Shown: piece by piece, positions 46,883-55,795 of the stretch
Layout of the letters: every line of letters begins with the position of its first letter
Position numbering within the stretch: the stretch's first letter is position 1
Assembly: GCA_014802105.1 (NCBI GenBank)
Contig: JAAVCX010000012.1
Location: 36,299-100,298 of the forward strand
DNA from: Bacteroides sp.
GTDB taxonomy: Bacteria > Bacteroidota > Bacteroidia > Bacteroidales > Muribaculaceae
Direction: 5' to 3'
DNA: 64,000 nucleotides
The notes under the pieces: model-generated
Database searches by the model: none
Told to the model about the DNA's origin: nothing
What the model saw: only the letters and a program-made list of their open reading frames with translations
Made by a program: the position numbers and the translations under genes

Positions 46883-47078
46883 AGAACTGATCTAAACTTA
46901 TTACAGAAAGTTAAAAGTAAGAACTGAAATAATTTTATAATTAACCCTTCGGCTTGTTTTGGGCTAATTTCTTCGGTTTTATCGGTCACGATGGAGCCCC
47001 ATCGCTCCCTCAAAAACCTCAAAATTAGCTCCAAAACAATCTCGAATTGTTAATTTGTAATAAGTGTAGATCAGTTCT
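46883..47078. repeat. MITE-like 196-base inverted-repeat element
   Basis: The ends are perfect 11-base inverted repeats (AGAACTGATCT), which continue with one mismatch to 23 bases (ending TTATTACA). Inner arms (TTAACCCTTCGG, TGTTTTGGGCTAATTT against the right copy) pair imperfectly down to a central CGATGG/CCATCG hairpin at about 47000. The left arm has about 26 extra bases. No target duplication is evident. Carries no credible gene; it fills half of the 46749-47149 gap between maeB and the PnuC-type gene. Confidence 0.65.
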
Positions 47079-47105
47079 AAAGCTAAAAACTATCGGCTTT
47101 TTGTG

Positions 47106-47113
47106 TAACTTTG
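47106..47113 (+). promoter_or_regulatory. Possible -7 box of the PnuC-type gene
   Basis: TAACTTTG followed by C, 37 bases before the ATG at 47150. It lies just outside the right end of the inverted-repeat element. No TPP or NAD riboswitch sequence is recognisable in the leader. Confidence 0.5.
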
Positions 47114-47149
47114 CTCCCCGTTGCAACTCTTAAGAATAGCAGGACGTCC

Positions 47150-47719
47150 ATGAACTATCTTGAAATTATCGGCACAGCCATAGGAGTGATCTATCTCATA
47201 CTTGAATACAGGGCCTCCTCATGGCTCTGGATAGCAGGCATAGTGATGCCGGCCGTCTATCTGCCGGTCTACTATCAGGCGGGACTCTATGCCGATTTCG
47301 GTATCTCGATCTACTATATTCTTGCTTCGGTCTATGGTCTGGCCGTGTGGCTCAGAGGACGTCGGCATCCCGTCTCGGGCACGGCCGCTCCCCTTCCCGT
47401 CACCCACACCCCCCGGCGTGTCTATGCACTACTGATCTGGGCTTTTGCAACCATTTTCCTCCTCATCGGTTTTATACTCAGAAGCTATTCCGACTCCACT
47501 GTGCCCTGGGCCGACGCCTTCACCACGGCCCTGAGCATCGTAGCTATGTGGATGCTTGCACGCAAGTATCTCGAGCAGTGGCTGGTCTGGATAGCCGCCG
47601 ATCTCGGTTGCTCAGCCCTGTATCTATATAAAGATCTTTATTTCACGTCGGCCCTTTATCTGGCCTACGCCGTCATCGCCCTCCTGGGCTATCGCCGCTG
47701 GCGCCGACTCATGCACTGA
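47150..47719 (+). CDS. pnuC: PnuC family vitamin transporter, probably for thiamine (PnuT)
   Basis: About 189 residues from MNYLEIIGTAIGVIYLILEYRAS, the classic PnuC beginning; an ATG 39 bases earlier adds a tail without family match. Six to seven membrane helices; conserved WLWIAGIVMPAVYLPVYYQAGLYADFGISIYY and WADAFTTALSIVAMWMLARKYLEQWL. PnuC proteins take up nicotinamide riboside by facilitated diffusion, but members next to a thiamine pyrophosphokinase gene are thiamine transporters in which phosphorylation traps the vitamin. The next gene, 20 bases on, is exactly that kinase, so thiamine is the likelier substrate (inference). Confidence 0.9.
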   Translation: MNYLEIIGTAIGVIYLILEYRASSWLWIAGIVMPAVYLPVYYQAGLYADFGISIYYILASVYGLAVWLRGRRHPVSGTAAPLPVTHTPRRVYALLIWAFATIFLLIGFILRSYSDSTVPWADAFTTALSIVAMWMLARKYLEQWLVWIAADLGCSALYLYKDLYFTSALYLAYAVIALLGYRRWRRLMH

Positions 47720-47739
47720 CCTGCCACATATCTCTTCCT

Positions 47740-48393
47740 ATGTCTACTTTTTCCATCCTTGATTTTATCCCCCAGGCTGTCATTATCGATGCCGGGGCTT
47801 TTCCCGTCAATGAGCTCCCACTCGGCCTCCTCAAAGTGACCGACAGGGTGGTGTGTTGTGACGGCGCGGCCGACCGCTATGTCGCCGCCGGCTTCAGACC
47901 CTGGCGCATCGTGGGCGACTGTGACTCCCTCTCGCCTGAAATAATGAAAGACCTCGGCGATATCGTGAGACGCAATCCCGATCAGGAGACCAACGATCAG
48001 ACCAAAGCCGTGAGCTATCTGGCCGCCAGGGGTTATAAAAAAATGGCCATCCTCGGAGCCACAGGGCTCCGGGAAGACCATACTATCGGAAATATTTCTT
48101 TACTGATCGACTATATGAAACGCGGGCTCGAGGTCAGGGCTTACACCGACTATGGTGTTTTCATCCCGGTCACCGACTCGGCCACATTCACTTGCGAGCC
48201 GTCCACTCAGGTATCGATCTTCAATTTCGGTGCCTCAGGACTCCGAGCCTCAGGGTTGCGCTATCCACTGAGGGATTTCGACTCCTGGTGGCAGGGCACT
48301 CTCAACGAGGCTACCGGGGAGTCGTTCACAATCCGCGCCCGAGGTCATTATCTGGTGTTCATCAACTATCCAAAGAGCCGGCAAGGTCGATAG
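47740..48393 (+). CDS. Thiamine pyrophosphokinase
   Basis: 217 residues. VVCCDGAADRYVAAGFRPWRIVGDCDSLSPE holds the conserved DGA and GDxDS motifs, and DQETNDQTKAVSYLAARGYKKMAILGATGLREDHTIGNISLL gives the family's TD-x-x-K-A and G-x-x-G-R-x-DH motifs. It makes thiamine pyrophosphate from thiamine and ATP. Paired with the PnuC-type gene for salvage. It converges with the 2-oxoacid oxidoreductase gamma gene with only six bases between. Confidence 0.94.
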   Translation: MSTFSILDFIPQAVIIDAGAFPVNELPLGLLKVTDRVVCCDGAADRYVAAGFRPWRIVGDCDSLSPEIMKDLGDIVRRNPDQETNDQTKAVSYLAARGYKKMAILGATGLREDHTIGNISLLIDYMKRGLEVRAYTDYGVFIPVTDSATFTCEPSTQVSIFNFGASGLRASGLRYPLRDFDSWWQGTLNEATGESFTIRARGHYLVFINYPKSRQGR

Positions 48394-48399
48394 ATCGGC

Positions 48400-48936
48400 T
48401 CACTTGGGGAGCTCAAGACCACGCAGGATAGCCTGTTTGTTGACCGGGAGCAAGTGATGCAGACGCTCGGGGAGAGTCTTTTTAAGACCCTTCATGACCC
48501 CCTCGACACTTACCAGCGGACGCACCTTGATCAGCGAGCCGAGGAGCACCATATTATAGGATTTGGAGTTGCCTATCTCAAAAGTGGCCTCCATAGCCTC
48601 GACGGGAACGATATTTATATCAGTGCGGGTCGGAGCGTGGTGGATACTATAAGTATCATAGATCAGAGTACCTCCGGGCTTGACACGGCTCTCAAATTTA
48701 TCGAGGCTCTGCTGATTGAGCAACACAGCCGTGTCGTAGGAGTTGAGCACCGGGCTCGAGATAGAGCGGTCGGAGAGTATGACGGTAACGTTGGCGGTGC
48801 CTCCGCGCTGTTCGGGGCCGTAAGACGGCATCCAGGTGACCTCCAGGCCCTCCATGAGTCCGGCGTAGGCAAGGATCTTGCCCATCGAGAGCACTCCCTG
48901 ACCACCGAAACCGGCTATGATTATTTCTTCTTTCAT
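48400..48936 (-). CDS. 2-oxoacid:ferredoxin oxidoreductase, gamma subunit
   Basis: 178 residues. MKEEIIIAGFGGQGVLSMGKILAYAG, WMPSYGPEQRGGTANVTVILSD and NMVLLGSLIKV are the gamma-domain motifs. It forms part of the four-subunit enzyme encoded with the beta, alpha and ferredoxin genes upstream (25-base gap to beta). The enzyme decarboxylates branched-chain or other 2-oxoacids to acyl-CoA with reduced ferredoxin, or runs in reverse. Confidence 0.93.
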   Translation of the reverse strand: MKEEIIIAGFGGQGVLSMGKILAYAGLMEGLEVTWMPSYGPEQRGGTANVTVILSDRSISSPVLNSYDTAVLLNQQSLDKFESRVKPGGTLIYDTYSIHHAPTRTDINIVPVEAMEATFEIGNSKSYNMVLLGSLIKVRPLVSVEGVMKGLKKTLPERLHHLLPVNKQAILRGLELPK

Positions 48937-48961
48937 TAGACTGATATTAATTTAAATCAGC

Positions 48962-49726
48962 TCACTGCACTGACTTGAGATCACCCGGGGGATAGGCAGC
49001 AAACATGTGTTCCTCCATCCACTTGTTGGCCTGAGCCGGAGTCATCTTCCAGCCCGAGACACAAGTGGAGACTATCTCTACCACCGAGGTGCCCTTGCCC
49101 TGAAGAGAGTTTTCGAAAGCACGGCGTATCGCCTGCTTGGCTTTACGCACAGCTCCGGCCGTGTGGACACTCTGGCGGGTGACATAGCAGGTGCCGGGCA
49201 GGGCGGCAAGCAGAGGGGTGATATTCAGCGGATGGCCGTTGAGCTCCACGTTGCGGCCGTAAGGAGTGGTCGAAGTGACCATACCCTCGAGCGTGGTTGG
49301 AGCCATCTGACCTCCGGTCATGCCATATATGCCGTTGTTGATAAAGATGATTGCGATATTTTCACCGCGGTTGGCCGCATGGATGGTCTCGGCCGTGCCT
49401 ATGGCAGCGAGATCGCCGTCGCCCTGATAAGTGAACACCAGTCGTGAGGGGTTGAGACGCTTCACAGCCGTTGCCACTGCGGGAGCGCGCCCGTGGGCAG
49501 CCTCGATCCAGTCGATGTCGATATAATTGTAGGCCATCACGGCACACCCGACGGGGGCGATGGCAATGGCTATATGCTCGGCACCCATTTCCTCGACCAC
49601 TTCGGCCACGAGCTTATGTACTACGCCGTGGGAACATCCGGGGCAGTAGTGCATGGTGTTGTCGTTGAGCAGACGCGGCTTGCAGGCCACGATATTGCCG
49701 GGTTGTTTGATTTCTTCAGGTGTCAT
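48962..49726 (-). CDS. 2-oxoacid:ferredoxin oxidoreductase, beta (TPP-binding) subunit
   Basis: 254 residues. MHYCPGCSHGVVHKLVAEV is the conserved substrate and TPP region; TPP and magnesium are bound by YQGDGDLAAIGTAETIHAANRGENIAIIFINNGIYGMTGGQM (GDGD about 30 residues before NN). The 4-base overlap with the alpha subunit gene shows coupling. The thiamine salvage genes lie just across the convergent boundary, on the other strand. Confidence 0.95.
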   Translation of the reverse strand: MTPEEIKQPGNIVACKPRLLNDNTMHYCPGCSHGVVHKLVAEVVEEMGAEHIAIAIAPVGCAVMAYNYIDIDWIEAAHGRAPAVATAVKRLNPSRLVFTYQGDGDLAAIGTAETIHAANRGENIAIIFINNGIYGMTGGQMAPTTLEGMVTSTTPYGRNVELNGHPLNITPLLAALPGTCYVTRQSVHTAGAVRKAKQAIRRAFENSLQGKGTSVVEIVSTCVSGWKMTPAQANKWMEEHMFAAYPPGDLKSVQ

Positions 49727-50805
49727 AGGGCAAATTTTTCTTTAAGAGCCACAAGCACTTCGTCGGGGTCCATCACGATGCCGCCGGTGCGTCCGAAATG
49801 GTGGACGGGCACCTGAGAGTCGAGGCTCAGACGCACATCCTCGATCATCTGTCCGGCATTGAGCTCCACCACGAGGATACCTTTGACCTTGCGACCGAGG
49901 CGACGTACAGCCTCCCCGGGGAAGGGCCAGAGAGTGATCGGACGGAGCACTCCGACCTTTATGCCCTGCTCGCGTGCATCCTCGACAGCCTTGCGGCAGA
50001 TACGCGCCACGCAGCCGAAGGCTATGATGAGATACTCGGCGTCATCGGTATCGGTCTCTTCCCAGCGGGTCTCACGCTCGGCTATGAGCCGGTAGTTTTC
50101 CTGAAGCACATGGTTGTGGACCTCCATCTCGACGGGATCGAGCTCAAGGGTGGTCATGATATTGGGGCCACGGCCTTCGGGACGGCCCGTGACAGCCCAG
50201 GGACACTCGCGGGCGATCTCCTCGTCGGTGCGCCGCTGACGATAGGGCGGGAGCTGCACTTTCTCCATCATCTGGCCTATCACGCCGTCGGCGAGCATCA
50301 TCACCGGATTGCGGTATTTGAACGCCAGATCAAAACCGAGCCCTACAAAGTCGGCCATCTCCTGCACCGAGGCGGGAGCAAGCACTATGAGGTGGTAGTC
50401 GCCGTGGCCGCCACCCTTGGTGGCCTGGAAATAGTCGCTTTGGGAGGGCTGGATTGTACCCAGACCGGGGCCGCCGCGCATACAGTTGACTATCAGTGCC
50501 GGGAGCTGGCCGGCCGCTATATAGGAGATACCCTCCTGCTTGAGGCTGACTCCGGGCGACGACGAGGAGGTCATGCAGGCCTTGCCGGTCGCGGCGCCGC
50601 CATAGACCATGTTGATGGCCGCTACCTCGCTCTCGGCCTGGATGACCACCATGCCTGTGGTCTTCCACGGCATCATGTCCTCCAGAGTCTCGAGTATCTC
50701 GCTCTGAGGGGTGATGGGATAGCCGAAATAGCCGTCGACGCCATATCTCACGGCGGCGTGGGCTATCGCCTCGTTTCCCTTCATTAATGTTACTTCTTGT
50801 TCCAT
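49723..50805 (-). CDS. vorB: 2-oxoacid:ferredoxin oxidoreductase, alpha subunit (VorB type)
   Basis: 360 residues. GNEAIAHAAVRYGVDGYFGYPITPQSEI is the N-terminal pyrimidine-binding domain; TSSSSPGVSLKQEGISYIAAGQLPALIVNCMRGGPGLG and LIIAFGCVARICRKAVED follow, and LRPITLWPFPGEAV leads to the transketolase-like C-terminal part. The size and arrangement match VorB of 3-methyl-2-oxobutanoate oxidoreductases; 2-oxoglutarate (KorA) specificity is the alternative and cannot be decided by eye. Confidence 0.93.
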   Translation of the reverse strand: MEQEVTLMKGNEAIAHAAVRYGVDGYFGYPITPQSEILETLEDMMPWKTTGMVVIQAESEVAAINMVYGGAATGKACMTSSSSPGVSLKQEGISYIAAGQLPALIVNCMRGGPGLGTIQPSQSDYFQATKGGGHGDYHLIVLAPASVQEMADFVGLGFDLAFKYRNPVMMLADGVIGQMMEKVQLPPYRQRRTDEEIARECPWAVTGRPEGRGPNIMTTLELDPVEMEVHNHVLQENYRLIAERETRWEETDTDDAEYLIIAFGCVARICRKAVEDAREQGIKVGVLRPITLWPFPGEAVRRLGRKVKGILVVELNAGQMIEDVRLSLDSQVPVHHFGRTGGIVMDPDEVLVALKEKFAL

Positions 50806-50824
50806 ACTATACTTCTCGGGCTGC

Positions 50825-51061
50825 TCACGGGTTGGTGGAAATCACCCGATAGACTGTGATACAGCCATCGGGACACACGGTAGCGCAAGCGGCACAGCCT
50901 ATGCAGGCATCGGGAGTCTTGTCATAGGCGTAGTGATAGCCTCGGTCGTTGACCTCCTTGGAGGCGAGTGCAAGCACGTCACACGGACAGGCTACTACGC
51001 AGAGATCACACCCCTTGCATCGCTCGCGGTTGATCTCGACTGCACCTGATGTTCTTGCCAT
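50825..51061 (-). CDS. 4Fe-4S ferredoxin subunit of the 2-oxoacid oxidoreductase
   Basis: 78 residues with two complete 4Fe-4S motifs: CKGCDLCVVACPCD and CIGCAACATVCPDG. It is the delta subunit or a dedicated electron acceptor for the alpha-beta-gamma core. First gene of the four-gene operon (19 bases before alpha), with a -7 box upstream at 51090-51097. Confidence 0.95.
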   Translation of the reverse strand: MARTSGAVEINRERCKGCDLCVVACPCDVLALASKEVNDRGYHYAYDKTPDACIGCAACATVCPDGCITVYRVISTNP

Positions 51062-51089
51062 AGATTTGAAAATTGAATGTTTTACAACA

Positions 51090-51097
51090 CAAATTTA
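51090..51097 (-). promoter_or_regulatory. Possible -7 box of the 2-oxoacid oxidoreductase operon
   Basis: TAAATTTG on the minus strand, 29 bases before the ferredoxin ATG, in an AT-rich stretch. It fits TAnnTTTG; the -33 box is not clear. Confidence 0.45.
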
Positions 51098-51240
51098 CGA
51101 AAAATCTTCTATCGTAAAATCTTTATATCTTTATTTAACCATTGGCACAATCCCCGACGAGTTGCGCACACGCCCTGTCTCATGACACTATCCCGGGCCG
51201 GCGGCGAGGACACGGTCACGGCAACACTTTCCTATCTTTA

Positions 51241-51933
51241 TCAGAACAGAAACGTGAAAATCTGACGGCCTATATTGGTGTCGTTGACATAGATCCTCAC
51301 CCCCTTGACGCCTGACCGTGAACAGACTGAGCTGATGTCAAACGAGGCATAGTAGTCACGGTCGTGATAGTCGACATCGGTCGAAATGATATGGGCCAGG
51401 TAGAGCGTGGGATATTCCGAGTCGGCAGTGGACGGATCTAGCACAAGGCCAAACACCCGAGGCTCGGCCGTGTAGGTGAGTCTCACTCTCAGATTTATAT
51501 AGTAGCCCGAACGCCACACACTGTAAAGCCACAGGGGGTCGAGATCCCAGAACTTGAGAGCGTCGGGATTGTCGGTCATCACGGGGCTCTGGGTGATGCG
51601 CGCCCAGCCGCGAAGGGTGATCTCGCCCGAGGTGTAGGGCTGATTGCCGGGCATGGTATAGTTAACGAGCATACGGGTGCCGGGCTCGTCGTCGGTGACA
51701 AGAGGCGACGACGAGGTGAGGGTGATCAGCGGCGAGTCGTCGACCTTGCTGAAGGTGAAGACCGCCCGTCCGTCGCGGTTCCCCTCAAAAGTGACTATCT
51801 CGGTGAAATCCATCTCGACAGGCCCGTCGACTCCGTCGTGGCCGCAACCTGTCACTCCGGCCGCCACAAAGGCAAGCATCAAACAGGACAGACACCTGTT
51901 TACAAAAGTCTTCAGCGATAAGGTAGGCTTCAT
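51241..51933 (-). CDS. Lipoprotein, possibly NigD-like
   Basis: 230 residues. Lipoprotein signal with Cys in VAAGVTGCGHDG. After an N-terminal strand region comes RMLVNYTMPGNQPYTSGEITL, like the (R)VLVNYT turn of NigD-like OB-fold proteins, and a C-terminal beta-sandwich with LRVRLTYTAEPRVFGLVLD and DRDYYASFDISSV. Cell-surface or periplasmic. The start overlaps the LolD-type ATPase gene stop by 4 bases, so the two are expressed together. The NigD assignment rests on remembered pattern only. Confidence 0.65.
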   Translation of the reverse strand: MKPTLSLKTFVNRCLSCLMLAFVAAGVTGCGHDGVDGPVEMDFTEIVTFEGNRDGRAVFTFSKVDDSPLITLTSSSPLVTDDEPGTRMLVNYTMPGNQPYTSGEITLRGWARITQSPVMTDNPDALKFWDLDPLWLYSVWRSGYYINLRVRLTYTAEPRVFGLVLDPSTADSEYPTLYLAHIISTDVDYHDRDYYASFDISSVCSRSGVKGVRIYVNDTNIGRQIFTFLF

Positions 51934-52607
51934 AATCGTGGGGAGTTGTCGGGTGAGGATAAGATATGTCCGTCGGCCATGCGTATCACACGGTCGGCGC
52001 TGAGAGCCAGCGACTCATCGTGGGTCACTATGATGAGAGTCTTGCCGGTAGTGTCGCGCAGGCGCGCAAACAGTTCGAGCAGTTCGCGCCGATTGTGGGA
52101 GTCGAGACTGCCCGTAGGCTCGTCGGCCAGAATGACACGCGGATCATTGATGAGCGCACGAGCCACAGCTCCGCGCTGACGTTCACCTCCCGAGAGCTGG
52201 GAGGGACGGTGGTCGAGCCTTTCGCCCAGACCGAGCGAGACGAGCAACTCCCCCGCCCTGGCGAGTGCCTGCCGGCGCCCCATCCCACCTATCATGGCCG
52301 GCATGGCAACATTTTCGGCCAGTGTAAACTCGGGCAACAGCTGATGGAACTGGAAGACAAACCCCATATTGCGGTTACGGAAAGCGGCCAGCTCCCTCTC
52401 GCCCATCGAGGTGATCTCCGTGCCGTCATAGCTCACTGAGCCGCTGTCGGGACGGTCAAGCGAGCCTATGATCTGGAGCAGAGTGGTCTTACCTGCTCCG
52501 CTGGGGCCGACGATCGACACAAACTCTCCGTCGGCCACCGAGAGGCTCACTCCGTCGACCACTCTGAGGCCGTCGTAGCTTCTGACTATATCTTTAGCGG
52601 TAATCAC
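51930..52607 (-). CDS. ABC transporter ATP-binding protein, LolD-like
   Basis: 225 residues. Walker A GPSGAGKTTLLQIIGSLDRP, Q-loop FVFQFHQLLPEFTLAENVAMP, signature LSGGERQRGAVARAL, Walker B VILADEPTGSLDS and H-loop LIIVTHDE. FQFHQLLPEF with ENVAMP is closest to LolD, the motor that releases lipoproteins from the inner membrane; MacB or FtsE type is the alternative. No permease gene is next to it in the window, which is usual for lolD in this phylum only when LolCE lies elsewhere. It is coupled to the lipoprotein gene and lies 23 bases after pfkA. Confidence 0.88.
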   Translation of the reverse strand: MITAKDIVRSYDGLRVVDGVSLSVADGEFVSIVGPSGAGKTTLLQIIGSLDRPDSGSVSYDGTEITSMGERELAAFRNRNMGFVFQFHQLLPEFTLAENVAMPAMIGGMGRRQALARAGELLVSLGLGERLDHRPSQLSGGERQRGAVARALINDPRVILADEPTGSLDSHNRRELLELFARLRDTTGKTLIIVTHDESLALSADRVIRMADGHILSSPDNSPRL

Positions 52608-52630
52608 GGCAAAATCTCTCCCCGGGGCTG

Positions 52631-53611
52631 TTAGATTGAAAGACGGCGCAGGGTGTCGATGAGCTCGCGCTTGATCGGCTTGTCGTTCTTGATCGCCTTG
52701 GAGAAGGGCACGTAGGTGATCTCGTCGTTGCGGATACCGATCATGACATTACGCTGATCCTCCAGCAAGGCGTCGATAGCCGCCGCTCCCATACGCGAGG
52801 CCAGGATGCGGTCACAGGCTGTGGGCGAGCCACCTCTCTGCAGGTGACCGAGGATCGAGACTCTCACGTCATAGCCGGGATACTCGTTCTTGACACGCTC
52901 GGCAAGACCCATGGCTCCGCCGGTGACGGGGCTCTCGGCCACGAGCACTATCGAGGAGTTCTTGCTCTTGCGGAAACCGTGCTCGATGAGCTCGGCCAGC
53001 TGGTCGACCTCGGTGGAAATCTCGGGGATAATGGCAGCCTCGGCTCCGGCGGCTATCGCGCCGTTGAGAGCCAGGAAGCCCGCGTCGCGTCCCATCACCT
53101 CTATAAAGAAGAGTCGCTCGTGGCTGGTGGCCGTGTCGCGTATCTTGTCGACACACTCCATAATAGTGTTGAGGGCCGTGTCATATCCGATGGTCGAGTC
53201 AGTGCCAAAGAGGTCATTGTCGATAGTGCCGGGCAGACCGATGATAGGGATATTGAACTCATTGGCAAAAATGCGGGCACCCGTGAGCGAGCCGTCGCCG
53301 CCGATCACCACCAGAGCATCTATCTCCTGACGCTTCAGATTATCGTAGGCCAACTGGCGACCCTCAGGTGTAGTGAACTCCTTGCAACGGGCGGTCTTGA
53401 GTATTGTTCCGCCGGCCTGAATGATATTGGAGACATTCTGGGTTTTGAACTCGACTATCTCGTCGGTGATCAGGCCGCGATAACCGCGATAGATACCCTT
53501 GACGCGCAGACCGCCGTAGATGGCGGCGCGGGTGACCGCACGGATGGCGGCATTCATGCCGGGGGCGTCACCTCCCGAGGTGAGTATGCCCACACATTTT
53601 ATCTGTGACAT
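52631..53611 (-). CDS. pfkA: ATP-dependent 6-phosphofructokinase
   Basis: 326 residues from [20 protein letters not shown]; an upstream ATG at 53656 is rejected because it overlaps the promoter. [18 protein letters not shown] and [24 protein letters not shown] carry the catalytic Asp (TIDND) and the glycines typical of ATP-using rather than pyrophosphate-using enzymes (PGTIDND, not PKTIDND). [19 protein letters not shown] and [22 protein letters not shown] bind fructose 6-phosphate. Committed step of glycolysis. Confidence 0.97.
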   Translation of the reverse strand: MSQIKCVGILTSGGDAPGMNAAIRAVTRAAIYGGLRVKGIYRGYRGLITDEIVEFKTQNVSNIIQAGGTILKTARCKEFTTPEGRQLAYDNLKRQEIDALVVIGGDGSLTGARIFANEFNIPIIGLPGTIDNDLFGTDSTIGYDTALNTIMECVDKIRDTATSHERLFFIEVMGRDAGFLALNGAIAAGAEAAIIPEISTEVDQLAELIEHGFRKSKNSSIVLVAESPVTGGAMGLAERVKNEYPGYDVRVSILGHLQRGGSPTACDRILASRMGAAAIDALLEDQRNVMIGIRNDEITYVPFSKAIKNDKPIKRELIDTLRRLSI

Positions 53612-53644
53612 ATTTTTTCGGATAAAAAATAGCTTATTAAAGCA

Positions 53645-53652
53645 CAAAGTTA
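53645..53652 (-). promoter_or_regulatory. Possible -7 box of pfkA
   Basis: TAACTTTG on the minus strand, 33 bases before the pfkA ATG; a TTG lies 17 bases further upstream (53670-53672), slightly closer than the usual 19-21. Confidence 0.5.
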
Positions 53653-53754
53653 ACAAAAATATCAGCTCTCAATTGTTAAAATTGGAAACATTTTGACTCG
53701 GCAATAGCTAACAAGTGCAAATTTCTTACTAAATTTACACTCCTAAACCGCGAT

Positions 53755-55533
53755 ATGGAACCAATCCGCTATATATTATTGATGGTCGTTGTGCTGACCC
53801 AGCTGTCAGTGCATCCATGCAACGCGAGCGAATATCAGTCGCCCGTGCAGAGGATGTCGCAGCTTCTTGCCGAGCTCAAGAAGAATCCCGGCGATGTGCA
53901 GGCACTCATCGATGCATCCATCACATATATCGACCTCTGCGACTACGACGGTGCCCGCCAGATGGCCTCGCGCCTGGCGGCCGTGAGCCGCCACAGTAGC
54001 GACAGTGTCAAGGCTCTCTTCTACAGCAACCTTCTCTCCGGATGGACTTCGCTCATCACCGGGCAAGTGGAGGAGGGCGTCAATAATCTCAAGGAGGCCT
54101 ACAGCATCTCGAAGAGCCACGACATGGCTCTCCAGCAGGCTATGGCCAAGAATCTTCTGGGTTTTGCCTATGCCAATCAGGAGCTCGACGTCACAAAAGG
54201 TCTCAGTTACTATAGCGACGCTCTGACTACGGCGCGTAAGCTCGGCAACTACCGGCTCGTGATATCGGTTCTCAACAATCTGGCCGATACCCATCTCTGG
54301 GAGAAAGATATGTCAGGCGTGAAATATGCCGAGGAGGCCCTAAAACTGTCACGCGACCATGGCTACAGATATGGCATAGCCGTATCCCTGATAAATATCA
54401 TCCATTTCCGGCTCTACACTATGCGTGACCCTGAGGGCACGGCCCGGATGATGGCGGAAGTGGAGCATCTGCAAAACAAGTATGGATTCCTGCCTCATGG
54501 AGAGATAAGCCTGCTGAAAGCGCGCCGGGCCATGGCGGTGGGTGACGATAAGGATGCCGTCAGGATATTTGGTGAGTCGCTCGACGATTCCGCTCCTGTG
54601 ATGCCCGTGCTACTGCGAATAGAGACGTATATGTATTACTCATGGGCCCTTATTAAACTACAGGAGTACACCCGGGCCATAGCCGCGAGCAAACAGGCGC
54701 TTGATCTATGCCGCGCAACAGGCTACAACCAGTTATCGATAACACTGGTTTCGGGTGTGGCCTATTGCTACGAAAAGCTCGGCGATTACGAGCAGGCGCT
54801 CGCTTATCTGAGGGAATACCAGCAGAAGATGGATATACTATGGCTCCTCGGGCAGACCGAAGCACTCACAAAGGCCCATATCGAAAACGAAGTGAGGCTC
54901 AACGAGAGCCGGATCTCGCGTCAGCAGTCGAAGATTGATGCTCAGGGCAAGTATATCATAGCGCTCGCGGTGGGTGGTGTCATCCTACTCGTGTGCCTGC
55001 TGTTGCTCTTCAACCTATACCGCCGCAAAGGCCAGCTGGTGCGCACGGTTGTGGAGCGCGAAAAAGAGTCGCTGCTGCGTGAGAGGCTGCTGCGACAGTC
55101 GCTCGAGCAGACCCGCGCCGAGCTTGCCGAGACCGATAAGGCGGCCGACTCTCAGACGGCGTCGCCAACTCCGCTCACCGATGAACGCACAGACGAGCTC
55201 ATCGTGAGATTTAACAAGCTGATGACCGAAAAGAAGATCTACACCGACACCAACATATCCATAAAAAGCGTCGCCGAGACACTGGGCACCAACCGCACCT
55301 ATCTTTCCTATTCCATCAACCATGTGTTCAACAAATCCTTTCCACAGGTTCTGGCCGAATACAGAGTGCGCGCAGCTATCGACATGATGAACAATCCCGA
55401 GAATTCCCTGCCGCTCAAAGCTATCGCCGCCGAGGTCGGGTTCTCGTCAGCATCGGTGTTCTTCACTACATTCCGCAACATCATGGGGATGACTCCGGCC
55501 GCCTACCGAGACAGCCTGACACATCAGGACTGA
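53755..55533 (+). CDS. Membrane-bound TPR regulator with AraC-type DNA-binding domain
   Basis: 592 residues. An N-terminal signal or anchor (YILLMVVVLTQLSVHPC) is followed by TPR-like helices to about residue 380 (CDYDGARQMASRLAAV, GLSYYSDALTTARKLGN, LQEYTRAIAASKQALDLC, KLGDYEQALAYLREYQ). One membrane helix spans about 400-422 (IIALAVGGVILLVCLLLLF). A coiled stretch leads to a cytoplasmic AraC-type helix-turn-helix domain (about 505-590; VAETLGTNRTYLSYSINHVF, KAIAAEVGFSSASVFFTTFR). The layout suggests a one-protein sensor with periplasmic TPR part. It lies upstream of the TlpA-SusC-SusD operon, in the same direction, and is its likely regulator. Confidence 0.9.
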   Translation: MEPIRYILLMVVVLTQLSVHPCNASEYQSPVQRMSQLLAELKKNPGDVQALIDASITYIDLCDYDGARQMASRLAAVSRHSSDSVKALFYSNLLSGWTSLITGQVEEGVNNLKEAYSISKSHDMALQQAMAKNLLGFAYANQELDVTKGLSYYSDALTTARKLGNYRLVISVLNNLADTHLWEKDMSGVKYAEEALKLSRDHGYRYGIAVSLINIIHFRLYTMRDPEGTARMMAEVEHLQNKYGFLPHGEISLLKARRAMAVGDDKDAVRIFGESLDDSAPVMPVLLRIETYMYYSWALIKLQEYTRAIAASKQALDLCRATGYNQLSITLVSGVAYCYEKLGDYEQALAYLREYQQKMDILWLLGQTEALTKAHIENEVRLNESRISRQQSKIDAQGKYIIALAVGGVILLVCLLLLFNLYRRKGQLVRTVVEREKESLLRERLLRQSLEQTRAELAETDKAADSQTASPTPLTDERTDELIVRFNKLMTEKKIYTDTNISIKSVAETLGTNRTYLSYSINHVFNKSFPQVLAEYRVRAAIDMMNNPENSLPLKAIAAEVGFSSASVFFTTFRNIMGMTPAAYRDSLTHQD

Positions 55534-55592
55534 GAGGTTGTTTAAAACAAATGCGAAAGCCGCTTTTCCGACTTCCACAAACTCTCTGATGA

Positions 55593-55622
55593 TTGTAATT
55601 TGTACAAATGTACGAATTGCAA
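55593..55622. promoter_or_regulatory. Hairpin/palindrome upstream of the TlpA-SusCD operon
   Basis: TTGTAATTTGTAC and GTACGAATTGCAA form a 13-pair stem (two G-T pairs) with an AAAT loop, and contain a perfect 12-base palindrome ATTTGTACAAAT (55598-55609). There is no T tract, so an operator for the adjacent AraC-type protein is as likely as a terminator. The rest of the 55534-55795 gap is AT-rich without other clear signals. Confidence 0.4.
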
Positions 55623-55795
55623 CCCTATCTCACTAATACTATAAAACACTATCTGTCAAGTCGTTTGATATTAAAAATTACATTATACGTAAAGGTGTGC
55701 GTAATGAAACAAGATTATTTATGCCATAAAAACAGGATTGTGTAAATTTACCGCATAATTAAACATTATTAACAGCAAATAATAATTATTCGGCA

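Noticed and set aside
46828..47034. 68-codon minus-strand frame between maeB and the PnuC-type gene
   Set aside because: It lies mostly inside the inverted-repeat element and has no codon bias like the neighbouring genes.
46749..47149. Search for a TPP or NAD riboswitch before the PnuC-thiamine kinase pair
   Set aside because: No CTGAGA core or other recognised riboswitch sequence; the gap is taken up by the inverted-repeat element and a -7 box.
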